Assembly: GCF_001642325.1 (NCBI RefSeq)
Contig: NZ_LSFI01000034.1
Span: forward strand, 1-34,405
Origin: Thermodesulfatator autotrophicus
Lineage (GTDB): Bacteria > Desulfobacterota > Thermodesulfobacteria > Thermodesulfobacteriales > Thermodesulfatatoraceae
DNA length: 34,405 nucleotides
Reading direction: 5' to 3'
The notes under the pieces were generated by a model. That model saw nothing but the letters and a program-made list of their open reading frames with translations, had not been told where the DNA came from and ran no database searches. A program made the position numbers and the translations under genes. Each line of letters begins with the position of its first letter. Within the stretch, counting starts at the first letter, position 1. Shown here one piece after another: positions 25,131-34,388 of this stretch.

Positions 25131-25889
25131 TTAAGCCTGGGCCTCTTCAGCCTCCTCGTTTTCCTGGGGCAGGATATCCGCGTACTCTTTTTTAAAGAAG
25201 ATAATTCGCTGGCAGATAGGACATTCGTAAATGCGATCATCACGCTGCAGTTCATTATATAACTGAGGGGGAATATTCATATGGCAGCCATCACAAATGG
25301 CGTTTATCACCGGCACTACAGCTACTCCATTGCGGTGTGATTTAATGAATTCATAGCGCTTAAGAAGATTAGCCGGAATATTTTTGGCAATATTTTCTCT
25401 TTTCTTCCAGATACCCTCTCTTTCCTTATCAAGCTCTGCCCGGTGAGCTTCATATTTTTTGCGTTCTTCTTCAACCTGTTTTTCAACTTCAGCAATTTCT
25501 GCCTTAAGCTCCTCTTTTTGCTTATTGAGTTCTTCCACGCGTTCCATCATCTTTAGGAGTTCTTCTTCACGGAGCTTATTAGCCTTTTTTATTTCTTCTA
25601 TCTCTTTGAGAAGGGCCTGGTATTCGCGCTGGGCTTTAACTTCCATAAGCCGCGTCTGACTCTTTTTTAAGCGCTGGTATTCTTGCTCAAGCTCCTCTTC
25701 AAACTTTCGGCGCTTAAATTTTAGTTCTTCAATTTCGTTTTCAAGGGCTTCCATTTCTTTCTTCTTTTGGGCCAAGGCCTCTTCGGCTTTTCTCAAAGAT
25801 TCTGGAAATTCCTCTTTAGCCTTATCTAAAGCCAAAATTTTTAAATCAATCTCCTGCAATTTGATGAGATTTACGATTTCCTCCCGCAC
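25131..25889 (-). CDS. C4-type zinc ribbon / coiled-coil protein
   Basis: A 252-residue protein. Residues 1-175 are an almost unbroken heptad-rich, Glu/Lys-rich coiled coil. The C-terminal zinc ribbon has CDGCHMNIPPQLYNEL and, after about 20 residues, CPICQRIIFF, typical of the zf-RING_7 (DUF164-like) family found next to Nif3-like genes. The role is unknown; links to RNA or ribosome-related work have been suggested for the family. The start is GTG 25889 with AGGAGG 6 nt upstream. It follows the nif3-like gene by 15 nt on the same strand, so the two are one transcript. Confidence 0.88.
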   Translation of the reverse strand: MREEIVNLIKLQEIDLKILALDKAKEEFPESLRKAEEALAQKKKEMEALENEIEELKFKRRKFEEELEQEYQRLKKSQTRLMEVKAQREYQALLKEIEEIKKANKLREEELLKMMERVEELNKQKEELKAEIAEVEKQVEEERKKYEAHRAELDKEREGIWKKRENIAKNIPANLLKRYEFIKSHRNGVAVVPVINAICDGCHMNIPPQLYNELQRDDRIYECPICQRIIFFKKEYADILPQENEEAEEAQA

Positions 25890-25904
25890 TATTTACCTCC
25901 TCCT

Positions 25905-27023
25905 TTAAAATAACGGTGTAAACGGGCTTTTCTCTTTTAACACACTAATTTTTAAGTCTTCATGCTTATCTTTAGCCAATTTTTGGAAAAAATCAGCCAT
26001 TTGAGGCACTATTAATATTTCTGATTCAAAATGCCCCACAGAAATTAAAGAAAGTCCTCTGGCTTCAGCTTCACGGGCCTGATGATATTTAACTTCAGCC
26101 GTAATATAAACATCCGCCCCTAAAGAAAGTGCCTTTTCAAATAAATCTCCCCCTGCTCCACCACATAAAGCCACTTTTTTTACCAGCTTTTTCGGATCCC
26201 CAACCATAAAAACTGCTGGCGAATTCAATAGACGGCTCAATTTTTGGGCAAGTTCATAAAGGGTACATTCTAAAGGCAACTCTCCTATTCGCCCTAACCC
26301 GTAGTTATGGTCATAGGCCTCTGTTGGCCAGACATCTATAGGAACTTCTTCATAAGGATGAATTTCTCTAATCCTGCTAATAACCCGGGCGAGGCGAAAT
26401 TCAGGTACTAAAAATTCTACTCTGGTTTCAGGCAAAAGGTTTAGTTTGCCGATTGTGCCTTCGTAGGGACTTGCCCCTTCTTCAGGATAAAAACTCCCTG
26501 TGCCCTCTACGGCAAAAGAACAGGCCAGGTATTTCCCCCGACGGCCTGCGCCTTCTTTCAGCAAAATTTCTCTTATTTTTTCCTCATAACCCTTGGGCAC
26601 GTATAAATTCAGCCGAAACAATCTGGCGCCCTTGGCTGGTAAAAGGGCCTTTTCCGCCTTAAGGTGTAAAGCCCTGGCTAGAACATCACTTACGCCGTCT
26701 TTTGCTGAATCAAGATTAGTATGGCAGGCTATTAATGAAATATCGTTTTCTGCCAGTTTTTTAACGGCTATACCAGGCCAGCTATCCCAACAGATTTGTT
26801 TGAATGGTTTGAAAAAGAAGGGATGATGAGTGACAAGACAATCTACCTTTTGGGTTAAGGCCTGAGAGAGAGTATCTGGAGTTAAATCCAGGCAAAGGCC
26901 TAGGTGCTTAACCTGCTTTTTAATAGAGCCAAGCTGAAGGCCAACGTTATCCCAATCCTCAGCTAACTTTTTGGGCGCCCAATCCTCTAAAGCGGCTATA
27001 ATTTCCTCAACAGTGATGGCCAT
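25905..27023 (-). CDS. Nif3-like dinuclear metal centre protein (DUF34/YqfO)
   Basis: A 372-residue cytosolic protein. Metal-site motifs are LAEDWDNVGLQLG, VTHHPFFF, CHTNLD and, near the end, SVGHFESE. These surround a central PII/CutA-like insert (about 130-235) with LNLYVPKGYEEKIREILL and REIHPYEEVPIDVW. This matches the longer YqfO-type members of the Nif3 family, which form toroidal hexamers. Some members have been linked to GTP cyclohydrolase I type 2 activity, but that is not established. It lies downstream of a tRNA gene and its terminator and upstream of the zinc-ribbon coiled-coil gene. Confidence 0.92.
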   Translation of the reverse strand: MAITVEEIIAALEDWAPKKLAEDWDNVGLQLGSIKKQVKHLGLCLDLTPDTLSQALTQKVDCLVTHHPFFFKPFKQICWDSWPGIAVKKLAENDISLIACHTNLDSAKDGVSDVLARALHLKAEKALLPAKGARLFRLNLYVPKGYEEKIREILLKEGAGRRGKYLACSFAVEGTGSFYPEEGASPYEGTIGKLNLLPETRVEFLVPEFRLARVISRIREIHPYEEVPIDVWPTEAYDHNYGLGRIGELPLECTLYELAQKLSRLLNSPAVFMVGDPKKLVKKVALCGGAGGDLFEKALSLGADVYITAEVKYHQAREAEARGLSLISVGHFESEILIVPQMADFFQKLAKDKHEDLKISVLKEKSPFTPLF

Positions 27024-27029
27024 TTTTGA

Positions 27030-27062
27030 ACAAAAATAAAAGGTGCATTTCCATGCACCTTT
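27030..27062 (-). terminator. Terminator of the CAU tRNA
   Basis: On the minus strand AAAGGTGCAT (27053-27062) pairs with ATGCACCTTT (27039-27048) around GGAA, followed by TTATTTTTG. The 10-bp perfect stem lies 5 nt after the tRNA 3' CCA. Confidence 0.85.
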
Positions 27063-27067
27063 AAAAT

Positions 27068-27144
27068 TGGTGGGCCCACCTGGACTCGAACCAGGGACCT
27101 ACCGGTTATGAGCCGGTGGCTCTAACCAGCTGAGCTATGGGCCC
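27068..27144 (-). tRNA. tRNA with CAU anticodon (Ile2 or elongator Met)
   Basis: A 77-nt cloverleaf with encoded CCA. The acceptor stem GGGCCCA pairs with TGGGCCC. The D arm is AGCTCAGCTGGTTAGAGC, the anticodon stem is ACCGG/CCGGT with loop CTCATAA, and the T loop is GGTTCGAGTCC. The CAU anticodon fits elongator tRNA-Met or tRNA-Ile2, which TilS converts to lysidine. C4-G69 and C5-G68 in the acceptor are the pairs TilS favours, so Ile2 is slightly more likely. It is not an initiator, since the C1-A72 mismatch is absent. Confidence 0.97.
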
Positions 27145-27161
27145 ACTATATTTTTATTTAA

Positions 27162-27189
27162 AATGTATCCTCATCCCGTCTTTTGTCAA
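27162..27189 (-). promoter_or_regulatory. Sigma-70 promoter for the CAU tRNA
   Basis: Minus-strand TTGACA (27184-27189), 16-bp spacer, TACATT (27162-27167). The -10 lies about 18 nt before the tRNA 5' end. The tRNA therefore has its own promoter and terminator, independent of rpoD. Confidence 0.6.
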
Positions 27190-27203
27190 CCAGTCCCGAT
27201 TTG

Positions 27204-28901
27204 CTAGACATTTTTTATAAAACAGCGCAATTTTCGGCTACGACTCGGATGCCTTAGTTTGCGTAAGGCCTTGGCTTCTATCTGCCTTATTCTTTCTCTC
27301 GTTACCCTAAATTCCCTACCTACTTCTTCAAGGGTATGCTCTCCCTTTTCACCGATACCAAAACGCATGCGCAAGACTTTCTCTTCTCTAGGAGTAAGGG
27401 TGGCCAGAACCCTTCGCGTTTGTTCTATAAGACTTAAAGAAACAGCTACCTGGTCTGGAGGAGGAACACTGGGATCTTCTATAAAATCTCCCAGATGAGA
27501 ATCTTCATCATCTCCTATAGGAGTTTCAAGAGAAATAGGTTCTTTGGCTATTTTGAGAATTTTGCGGACTTTTTCCACAGGGAGTTCAAGTCTTTCAGCA
27601 ATTTGTTCAGGAGAGGCTTCCTGCCCGGTTTCTTGATAAATCTGGAGGGAAACCCTTACCAATTTATTTATGGTTTCAATCATGTGAACAGGGATACGAA
27701 TGGTACGAGCCTGGTCAGCAATAGCCCTGGTGATAGCCTGCCTTATCCACCAGGTAGCATAAGTGCTAAACTTATAACCCCGCCGATAATCAAATTTTTC
27801 CACTGCTTTCATAAGTCCGATATTACCTTCCTGAATTAAATCCAGGAATTGTAACCCTCGGCCGGTATATTTTTTGGCAATAGAGACCACCAGCCTTAAA
27901 TTGGCTTTAACCAGCTCATCCTTGGCTTTTCTAATCTTCTCCAGAGAACGCTCAAGATCGCGGGCTACTTCTTCAATTTTTTTAGCAGTAAGGCCAGTTT
28001 GTTTTTCTGCCTCTTCTATGGCTTTTTTAGCCAATAAATACCTGGCCCTAAGATTAAGGAAATGGTTAACATCCATTCCCAGCTTGGCCGCTGATTTTTC
28101 TATTTCCGAGAAGTGGCCGTTAGTTCTTTGAAAGTGGACAGAAAGGCTTGAAAGGGAACGTCCAGATTCCCGTTCACAGGCCTGAAGATCTTTACGAGCC
28201 ATGCAAATCTTTTCGTAACCTTCCAAAATGGGCCGGGTTATCCTTTCCAAACATCGCTTGTCAAGACGCAGTTGATAAAGGCGTTCTAAAATCTCTTCGC
28301 GAAGCTTCCTGGCTCTTTGACGCATACGGGCCCTGGCCTGTTTATTGGAGGTTGAAACAAGGGCTCCTTCTAAACTCAATAAATCTCTGGCTATACAGCG
28401 GATTTCTAATAAAACCCCCCGAAGCCCCTGGCTTCGCTGTTCAATATCAGATTCGTTGTCAGAAAAACAGTCATCAAGGTCTCTTACTATTTCGCGAGCC
28501 TTAAGTTTTCCAGCAAAAAATTCTTCACAAATATTAAATATTTCTTGTACTACTCCCCGGGCTTTAATGGCTATCTTTAATGCCTCTCGTTCGCCCTGTT
28601 CAATAATCTTAGCCACCACCACTTCTTCTTCACGGCTCAAAAGGCGAGCCTGCCCCATCTCTTTAAGGTATAACTTCACCGGGTCCGAACGAGAAACATC
28701 TTTACTGACCTCTTCGGTAATCTCCTCAAGAGAAGCCTCTTCTACCTTAGTGCCTATATCAAGACTTTCTACCAGGTCAGCCACTTCCTCAATGGGCATT
28801 GCAAAAGATTTAAGTATGGATTCTTTTCGTACCTCCCCTGCCCCTTTTTCTTTAAATTTAAATTCCTCCAAGACTCCCAGGTCTTTGGTGAGGTCTGCCA
28901 T
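27204..28901 (-). CDS. rpoD: RNA polymerase primary sigma factor RpoD
   Basis: A 565-residue sigma-70 factor. Region 1.2 is [21 protein letters not shown] non-conserved helical region (about 110-290) follows. Region 2 is [20 protein letters not shown] with [20 protein letters not shown] and [19 protein letters not shown]. Region 3 is IRIPVHMIE, and region 4 has the helix-turn-helix [20 protein letters not shown]. It directs RNA polymerase to housekeeping promoters. The N-terminal region 1.1 is short. GGGAGGGGGG precedes the ATG. It is the last gene of the macromolecular synthesis cluster, 14 nt after dnaG. Confidence 0.96.
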   Translation of the reverse strand: MADLTKDLGVLEEFKFKEKGAGEVRKESILKSFAMPIEEVADLVESLDIGTKVEEASLEEITEEVSKDVSRSDPVKLYLKEMGQARLLSREEEVVVAKIIEQGEREALKIAIKARGVVQEIFNICEEFFAGKLKAREIVRDLDDCFSDNESDIEQRSQGLRGVLLEIRCIARDLLSLEGALVSTSNKQARARMRQRARKLREEILERLYQLRLDKRCLERITRPILEGYEKICMARKDLQACERESGRSLSSLSVHFQRTNGHFSEIEKSAAKLGMDVNHFLNLRARYLLAKKAIEEAEKQTGLTAKKIEEVARDLERSLEKIRKAKDELVKANLRLVVSIAKKYTGRGLQFLDLIQEGNIGLMKAVEKFDYRRGYKFSTYATWWIRQAITRAIADQARTIRIPVHMIETINKLVRVSLQIYQETGQEASPEQIAERLELPVEKVRKILKIAKEPISLETPIGDDEDSHLGDFIEDPSVPPPDQVAVSLSLIEQTRRVLATLTPREEKVLRMRFGIGEKGEHTLEEVGREFRVTRERIRQIEAKALRKLRHPSRSRKLRCFIKNV

Positions 28902-28915
28902 ACCCCCCTCCCTTT

Positions 28916-30622
28916 TTAAATTTTAAAATTATCAAAGTGGCAAAGATCTTGATATTCTTTCAACAATCGCAAGGCTTCCTCTTCCCGGCCGGCCCTTTCT
29001 GCCTCTTTGATGGCCTGACGAATCTCCATAAGCTTCTTTTTACTCTTCTTTTTGAGCAACCAGCATTTTATCCCGGCAAAAACTTCTTCAGGAGAAACTT
29101 CCTCAAAAGGCGGTGGGGAAAGGAGAATTTCACTAAGCAAAGCCTGGAGCTCTAGATCTTCAAGAGAGAGATCCGCGTAAGACTTGTTTTCAAGTTCAGA
29201 GAGTTTTTCTATAAGAACGCGATATAGAGGATTTTGAACATGTTCAAGTATCCCTTCTTCTAACAAGTCAGCCAGAAACTTAGGGTAATGCACTAAAAAC
29301 TCTAGCACCAATCTTTCAGAATAGACCTTCCCTTTAGGTGAAGGCGACTGAAAAGACGGACGGGAATCAAAGGCACGACGCAGAGCCGTCTCAGAAACAC
29401 CCAGCTTTTCTCCCAGCTTGGAAAGTTCAAGCTCAAAAAGAAGAGGGTCTTTTATGGCGGCAAGCGCTGGTTTTATTTCCTGAAATAGGCGCAGGCGGCC
29501 CTCAGGCGTTTTAGAAAAACGAGGTTCAAGTACCACGATCATAAAGTCAAAAATATCCTGAGCTTCTTCAACCAGTTTACGAAATCCTTCGGCACCGAAT
29601 TTTCTCACGAAAGTATCAGGGTCCTCACCAGCGGGAAGAGAAATTACCTTGGGGAAAAGGCCTTCATTCAGAAAAATAGGAGCTGCCCGCAATGCCGCCT
29701 TAACTCCTGCTTCATCAGCATCAAAAACCAGATACCATTCAGAGGCAAGAGAACGAAGTTGCCTGGCGTGGTGGGGGGTAAGGGCTGTGCCAAGGGTGGC
29801 CAATACCTCGGTAACTCCTGCTTCAAAAAGGGAAATCAGATCAAAGTATCCCTCTACTATAAAGCCCTGTTTTGCCTCCCTGATAAAAGACCTGGTTTGA
29901 TAAAAACCATAAAGAATAGAACCTTTGTGATAAACAGGAGTTTCGGGTGAGTTGAGGTATTTGGGCTCACCTTGACCAAGCACACGCCCCCCAAAGCCTA
30001 CCACACGACCAGAGTGGTCATAAATAGGGAAAATAAGACGTTCACGGAAGCGGTCATAAAAACTGCCATCAGTGCGCCTGATCAGGAGACCCGCCTGCTC
30101 CGCTAGCTCAAGAGGAACTCCCACTAATTTTAAGTGCGATGCCAAGCTGTCATAAGAGGCTGGAGCAAAACCAAGCCCAAACGCCTTAGCCACCTTAGAT
30201 GATATTCCCCGTTCTTTCAGGTAGCCTCTGGCCTTTTCCCCTTCTTTTGAAGACCATAAAAGATGCTCAAAAAAACGCTTAGCTTTCTGATTAACTTCAA
30301 AGAGCTTCTCTCTAAAACTATCTTCTTTAGTGTCCCAGGAGATAGGAATATTGAAACGAGAGGCAAGTTCTTTTACCGCTTCTACAAAGTCAAGGTTATG
30401 AAATTTCATGTAAAAAGCGATAACATCACCACCAGCTCCGCAACCAAAACAGTGAAAAATTTGCCTCTCTTCATTAACTGTAAAGGAGGGCTTGCGATCA
30501 GCGTGAAATGGGCAAAGCCCCAGATAATTTCGCCCTACTTTCTTTAAAGCTACATGCTCACCGATAATATCAACAATATTGGCAGTTTCTTTTATACGCC
30601 TTACGGCCTCTTTAAGGCTCAA
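28916..30622 (-). CDS. dnaG: DNA primase DnaG
   Basis: A 568-residue primase that makes RNA primers at the replication fork. The zinc domain is [13 protein letters not shown] ... [13 protein letters not shown] (CHC2 type). The RNA polymerase domain has [20 protein letters not shown], and the TOPRIM motifs are VEGYFDLIS and LVFDADEAG. The C-terminal helicase-binding region is short. The start is TTG 30622, with AAGGAGG about 7 nt upstream. The TTGA overlaps the mutS2 stop by 3 nt, so translation is coupled. Confidence 0.95.
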   Translation of the reverse strand: MSLKEAVRRIKETANIVDIIGEHVALKKVGRNYLGLCPFHADRKPSFTVNEERQIFHCFGCGAGGDVIAFYMKFHNLDFVEAVKELASRFNIPISWDTKEDSFREKLFEVNQKAKRFFEHLLWSSKEGEKARGYLKERGISSKVAKAFGLGFAPASYDSLASHLKLVGVPLELAEQAGLLIRRTDGSFYDRFRERLIFPIYDHSGRVVGFGGRVLGQGEPKYLNSPETPVYHKGSILYGFYQTRSFIREAKQGFIVEGYFDLISLFEAGVTEVLATLGTALTPHHARQLRSLASEWYLVFDADEAGVKAALRAAPIFLNEGLFPKVISLPAGEDPDTFVRKFGAEGFRKLVEEAQDIFDFMIVVLEPRFSKTPEGRLRLFQEIKPALAAIKDPLLFELELSKLGEKLGVSETALRRAFDSRPSFQSPSPKGKVYSERLVLEFLVHYPKFLADLLEEGILEHVQNPLYRVLIEKLSELENKSYADLSLEDLELQALLSEILLSPPPFEEVSPEEVFAGIKCWLLKKKSKKKLMEIRQAIKEAERAGREEEALRLLKEYQDLCHFDNFKI

Positions 30623-32946
30623 AGGGCTGCCTCCTTGGTGGCTAATTCTACCACTGTTACCGCTTCACCGCCTTCGTAACTTTCTCCAGGCCTCACCAGG
30701 GCCACCAGGGCATGAGCTTTTAAGTAATCGCGCACGGCCCTCATAAGCCTGCCGGTTCCCAGGCCGTGTATGATAATCAAGCGCGCCTTGCCAGCGAGAA
30801 ATGCCCTATCAAGGGCTTTATCCAGCTCATGAAGGGCATCTTCCACTTTTAAACCTATCAGGTTAATGGTATCTGGAGCCTCCTTAGAAACCTCCACTTT
30901 ATAGGAAGTCTTTTTAGAACCGGGAGCATCTTTCTTTGGTAAAACTATAAGTTCTTTGGGAGATACTTCCACCCTGAAAGGCCCTATTTGCACTTCTACC
31001 AGGTTTCCTTTAAAACGAAGAACCTTACCCTCCTGCTCCACCCCTTTTATTTTTACCAAAGCCCCTGGCTCTAAAGTACCTGTTTTTTCTTGACCAGGAG
31101 AAAGCTCCCGAGCCTTTTCTTTAAGAAAAGAAGAAAAGGCTTCCCTCGCCTTCTTTTCCCGAAGACCTCTTTTTTCTATGGAGTGCAGAAAAGTTTTGAA
31201 TTCTTCTTCAAGAGAGGCAAGCTTTTCTTCGGCCTCTTCAAGCAACGCCTTTTCTTTAGCGGCGAAGTCCTCTTTAAGCTTTGCCTCAAGCTGTTTTAAA
31301 TCCTTCTCTCTTTGGGCCAGCTCTTCTTTTTGGCGTAAAAGCTCTTCTTTTTCAAGGGAAAGCTCTTCAAGCCGTTTTCGTAAAGCCCTGATTACTTCTT
31401 TAAAGCTCTCGTCGCCTTTGCCAAAATAATCCTGGGCCTTGCTGATGATTTTAGGAGGAAGGCCAAGCCTTTCAGCTAAAAGTAAACCCTGAGATAAGCC
31501 CGCCACTTCGTAAACAAGACGATAATTAGGAAGCCCGGTTTCTTCGTCAAAACCAACGGCAATAGGCAAAACCCAGTCTTTAGAGAAAGAAAAGGCCTTA
31601 AGGGCCTCGTAATGAGTGGTGGCAAGGACTCGTGCCCCTCGTTCATAAAGCTCTTCAAGTATAGCCATAGCCAGGGCAGCACCTTCTTCTGGAGCAGTAC
31701 CACGGCCTATCTCGTCAAGTAAAAAGAGCCGCCGCGGGCCAGCTATTTCTAAAGCCTCTTTAAGATTTTTAACGTGAGCCGAAAAAGTACTTTCGTTTGA
31801 AGAGATATCCTGCTCATCGCCTATATCAACGAAGATGTCTTCAAAGATGGGAACCTCACTGTCAGGCGAAGCAGGAATGGGAATAGCACTCTGAGCCATG
31901 AGTATCAAAAGGCCAACGGTTTTTAAGGCCACGGTTTTCCCGCCCATGTTTGGCCCGCTAATAATTACTACCGGGCGGTTTTCTGGAAAAGTAAAGTCAT
32001 TACGCACTACTTCTCGTGAAGAAAGCAATAGCAGAGGATGAGCAGCGCCCTTCAAAATGAGAGAGCCTTCTTTTTTAAAAGCAGGGAGAGTGCCTTTTAT
32101 CTCTCTAGCAAAAGCCACTTTGGCCTGCAAAAGGTCTATTTCAGCAATAACTTCTTCAAGCTCAAAAAAAGCTTGGGCGTTTTCTGCTACTTTAGCTGAA
32201 ACCTCTTTAAGAATCCGTTCCTTTTCTCTTTCTTCCGCTCGCTTTAAAGCCTCGATTTCATTGGTAATTTGAAGAATTTCAATAGGCTCAATAAATACGG
32301 TGGCTCCACTGGCAGAAACATCATGTAAAACTCCAGGGACTTTGGCCTTGGCCTCGGCCTTTACTGGAAACACGTGACACCCCTCACGTTGAGCAATAAT
32401 CTCTTCCTGGAGAAAACCCGAACGGGCATATTTTTTGAGAAGCTCTTCGAGGCGCTTTCTAAGCCTTTCTTCAGCCTTGCTTTGGGCCACTTTTAAAGAA
32501 TAAAGCTCTGGAGAGGCATCAGGCTTAAGCCCCTGGTCATCAAAGAGATTCTCAAAATAACGCCTTAAACCTGAAAAATTAGGAATTCTAGCCTTTATAG
32601 CCTTAATAGGCCAGGCATCAGCTTGGGTAAGATAAGAAAAAAGTTTCCTTGCTACCTGAAGATAACGACGCAAAATAAGGCACTGTTTTTCGGTTAAAAA
32701 CCCGCTTTTAAGAGTTCTATTAATCAGCGGACTGGCAACAGGAAGTGAAGCAAGGGGAGGCCTTCCATTTTCAATTATTAGCCTCTCTATTTCGCGTAGT
32801 TTCTCAGCTTCTGTCTCAAGAAAAAGTAAATCTTTTGACGGGCCAAGTTTTGAGGCTAAATAAGCGCCTGGTTCAGTAAAAGTTTTTTGGCGCAGATTTT
32901 CTCTTATATGATGAAATTCAAGCTTTTTTAAGCTTTCTGGTCTCAT
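30619..32946 (-). CDS. mutS2: Endonuclease MutS2 (MutS-like ATPase with Smr domain)
   Basis: A 775-residue protein. The N-terminal MutS core/lever region is followed by an ABC-type ATPase with Walker A ISGPNMGGKTVALKTVGLL, Walker B LFLLDEIGRGTAPEEGAAL and the ATTHYEALK switch. A long coiled coil spans about 505-620. The C-terminal Smr nuclease domain (about 695-775) has INLIGLKVEDALHELDKAL and LIIIHGLGTGRLMRAVRDYL. MutS2 suppresses homologous recombination and, in Bacillus, acts on collided ribosomes. LIG replaces the usual LDLRG in Smr, which may affect cleavage. ATG 32946 is preferred over TTG 32949, and neither has a clear Shine-Dalgarno. It lies between rpsU and dnaG. Confidence 0.94.
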   Translation of the reverse strand: MRPESLKKLEFHHIRENLRQKTFTEPGAYLASKLGPSKDLLFLETEAEKLREIERLIIENGRPPLASLPVASPLINRTLKSGFLTEKQCLILRRYLQVARKLFSYLTQADAWPIKAIKARIPNFSGLRRYFENLFDDQGLKPDASPELYSLKVAQSKAEERLRKRLEELLKKYARSGFLQEEIIAQREGCHVFPVKAEAKAKVPGVLHDVSASGATVFIEPIEILQITNEIEALKRAEEREKERILKEVSAKVAENAQAFFELEEVIAEIDLLQAKVAFAREIKGTLPAFKKEGSLILKGAAHPLLLLSSREVVRNDFTFPENRPVVIISGPNMGGKTVALKTVGLLILMAQSAIPIPASPDSEVPIFEDIFVDIGDEQDISSNESTFSAHVKNLKEALEIAGPRRLFLLDEIGRGTAPEEGAALAMAILEELYERGARVLATTHYEALKAFSFSKDWVLPIAVGFDEETGLPNYRLVYEVAGLSQGLLLAERLGLPPKIISKAQDYFGKGDESFKEVIRALRKRLEELSLEKEELLRQKEELAQREKDLKQLEAKLKEDFAAKEKALLEEAEEKLASLEEEFKTFLHSIEKRGLREKKAREAFSSFLKEKARELSPGQEKTGTLEPGALVKIKGVEQEGKVLRFKGNLVEVQIGPFRVEVSPKELIVLPKKDAPGSKKTSYKVEVSKEAPDTINLIGLKVEDALHELDKALDRAFLAGKARLIIIHGLGTGRLMRAVRDYLKAHALVALVRPGESYEGGEAVTVVELATKEAAL

Positions 32947-32970
32947 CAAGGGTTTTGGAAAAAGATTTCT

Positions 32971-33011
32971 AAAAATAAAAAAACCCGGTCTCTGTTAACA
33001 GAGCCGGGTTT
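32971..33011 (-). terminator. Terminator/attenuator between rpsU and mutS2
   Basis: On the minus strand AAACCCGG-CTCTG pairs with CAGAG-A-CCGGGTTT (loop TTAA, one bulged A), followed by TTTTATTTTTAG. It lies between the rpsU stop and the mutS2 start. A similar terminator lies after rpsU in the E. coli rpsU-dnaG-rpoD operon and lowers expression of the downstream genes. Confidence 0.85.
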
Positions 33012-33017
33012 CAAAAA

Positions 33018-33221
33018 CTAGTCACGCTGCTTCATGCGTTTGAGGCGTTTCAGCAGTCTCTTGCGAGCAGCCATGAGCTTTTTCTTACGGCGGACACTGG
33101 GCTTTTCGTAATACTCTCTCTTTTTAATTTCCGAAAGAATTCCCGCTTTTTCACACGCTTTTTTAAACCGTTTGAGGGCCTGTTCAAAGGGTTCGTCTTC
33201 TTTAACAATTACGCCAGCCAA
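33018..33221 (-). CDS. rpsU: 30S ribosomal protein S21
   Basis: A 67-residue basic protein with the family pattern [32 protein letters not shown] and a Lys/Arg-rich tail. S21 binds the 3' end region of 16S rRNA in the small subunit and helps initiation. GGAGGGAGGG precedes the ATG. It heads the macromolecular synthesis cluster and is followed after 7 nt by a terminator hairpin. Confidence 0.95.
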   Translation of the reverse strand: MAGVIVKEDEPFEQALKRFKKACEKAGILSEIKKREYYEKPSVRRKKKLMAARKRLLKRLKRMKQRD

Positions 33222-33259
33222 AAAAATTCCCTCCCTCCATTTTTAGATGTCAAAAGACG

Positions 33260-33287
33260 ATATTACCATCAGAAAAACCCCTGTCAA
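33260..33287 (-). promoter_or_regulatory. Sigma-70 promoter for rpsU
   Basis: Minus-strand TTGACA (33282-33287), 16-bp spacer, TAATAT (33260-33265), about 39 nt before the rpsU ATG. Consensus -35 and near-consensus -10. Confidence 0.65.
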
Positions 33288-33346
33288 CAAAGAAATTTAA
33301 GAAAATCAAACAAAACACAACTAAACCCTAGTTTTTTAATAGAAAA

Positions 33347-34297
33347 TCAATTAAAAGCTGCTTCCGCTTTTCTTAAGCGGTCCATAATGGCCAGGCCAAG
33401 GCCCTTTTCTGGCACAGGTTCAGCCAGGATTAAATCTAAGCCCATCTTATCAAGTTCATGGAGATATTTAAAAAGGTTAGCCGCGGCCTCGCGCAAATCT
33501 CCTGAAGGTGAAAGCACACGCACTACTTCGTATTTGCCCTCAGGAGCCCTGGTAAAAGCGAGAAAACCTACTCTTTTTCCTTCTAATTTTAGGCATTTTC
33601 GCCAGATTTTAAGGGGAGTTCTCGGGGCATAATGACTTTTTAGCTGCCCGGGAGCCTTTGGTTTTGAAGCTTTTTTTCTTATTTTGATATCTCCCAGAAC
33701 CTCTCTTAAGGCCTCAACAGGCACTCCTCCTGGCCGTAATAAAAGCGGCTCTTTTTCGGTTAGATCAAGGATGGTTGACTCAAGCCCCACCTGACATTCT
33801 CCGCCATCAAGAATAAAAAGCTCATCTCCAAAATAAGAAAGCACGTGTTCAGCCCTGGTGGGGCTGAGCTGGCCAAAGGGATTGGCACTGGGAGCTGCCA
33901 GAGGAAAGCCGCATTCTTTAATAAGGGCAAGGGCCACTTCGTGTGCCGGCATCCTTAAGGCTACCGAAGGGAGACCAGAAGTAACTATGTCTGGCACTGC
34001 CTTCTTTTTAGGTAAAACTAAGGTCAAAGGCCCAGGCCAGAAATGGCTAGCAAGAATTCTTGCTCGCTCATCAAAATGGCTAATCTCTTCAGCCATGGAA
34101 ACATCAGCCACGTGAACAATTAAAGGGTCAAAATGAGGACGCTTTTTAAGTTCAAAAATTCTTGCCACGGCTTTTTCATTAAACACGTTGGCTCCCAGGC
34201 CGTAAACCGTTTCTGTGGGGAAGGCTATCAGCTCCCCAGCCTTTAAAAGCTTAGCAGCTTTTTTAATATTCTCTCGCGTAGGCTCAACTATGGGCAT
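33347..34297 (-). CDS. L-threonylcarbamoyladenylate synthase (Sua5/YwlC type)
   Basis: A 316-residue cytosolic enzyme that makes threonylcarbamoyl-AMP from Thr, bicarbonate and ATP, for the t6A37 modification of ANN-decoding tRNAs. The YrdC-like domain has FPTETVYGLGAN, KKRPHFDPLIVHV and PSANPFGQLSPT. A linker with APGQLKSHYAPRTPL follows, then the C-terminal Sua5 domain, so it is the long Sua5 form and not short TsaC. ATG 34297 has only a weak upstream AGG. It is the last full gene of the window. Confidence 0.94.
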   Translation of the reverse strand: MPIVEPTRENIKKAAKLLKAGELIAFPTETVYGLGANVFNEKAVARIFELKKRPHFDPLIVHVADVSMAEEISHFDERARILASHFWPGPLTLVLPKKKAVPDIVTSGLPSVALRMPAHEVALALIKECGFPLAAPSANPFGQLSPTRAEHVLSYFGDELFILDGGECQVGLESTILDLTEKEPLLLRPGGVPVEALREVLGDIKIRKKASKPKAPGQLKSHYAPRTPLKIWRKCLKLEGKRVGFLAFTRAPEGKYEVVRVLSPSGDLREAAANLFKYLHELDKMGLDLILAEPVPEKGLGLAIMDRLRKAEAAFN

Positions 34298-34332
34298 TTT
34301 TTAGACCTAGTCATTTTTTAGCCCCAGTAAAT

Positions 34333-34352
34333 ATTCTAGCTCATTCTAGCTC
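34333..34352. repeat. Tandem 10-bp direct repeat
   Basis: ATTCTAGCTC occurs twice head to tail (34333-34342, 34343-34352) upstream of the Sua5 gene. It could be a small operator or simple slippage. Confidence 0.5.
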
Positions 34353-34375
34353 AGCTTACCGTAACTTTCACTATA

Positions 34376-34388
34376 AGGGACAGGCAAA
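34376..34388 (+). repeat. AGGGACAGGCAAA dispersed motif, copy 5
   Basis: Thirteen of fourteen bases of the consensus, close to the window edge and upstream of the minus-strand Sua5 gene. Confidence 0.65.

Noticed and set aside
28345-28926. 193-codon open frame antisense to rpoD
   Set aside because: A shadow of the rpoD coding frame: Ser/Arg-rich product with no recognisable motif.
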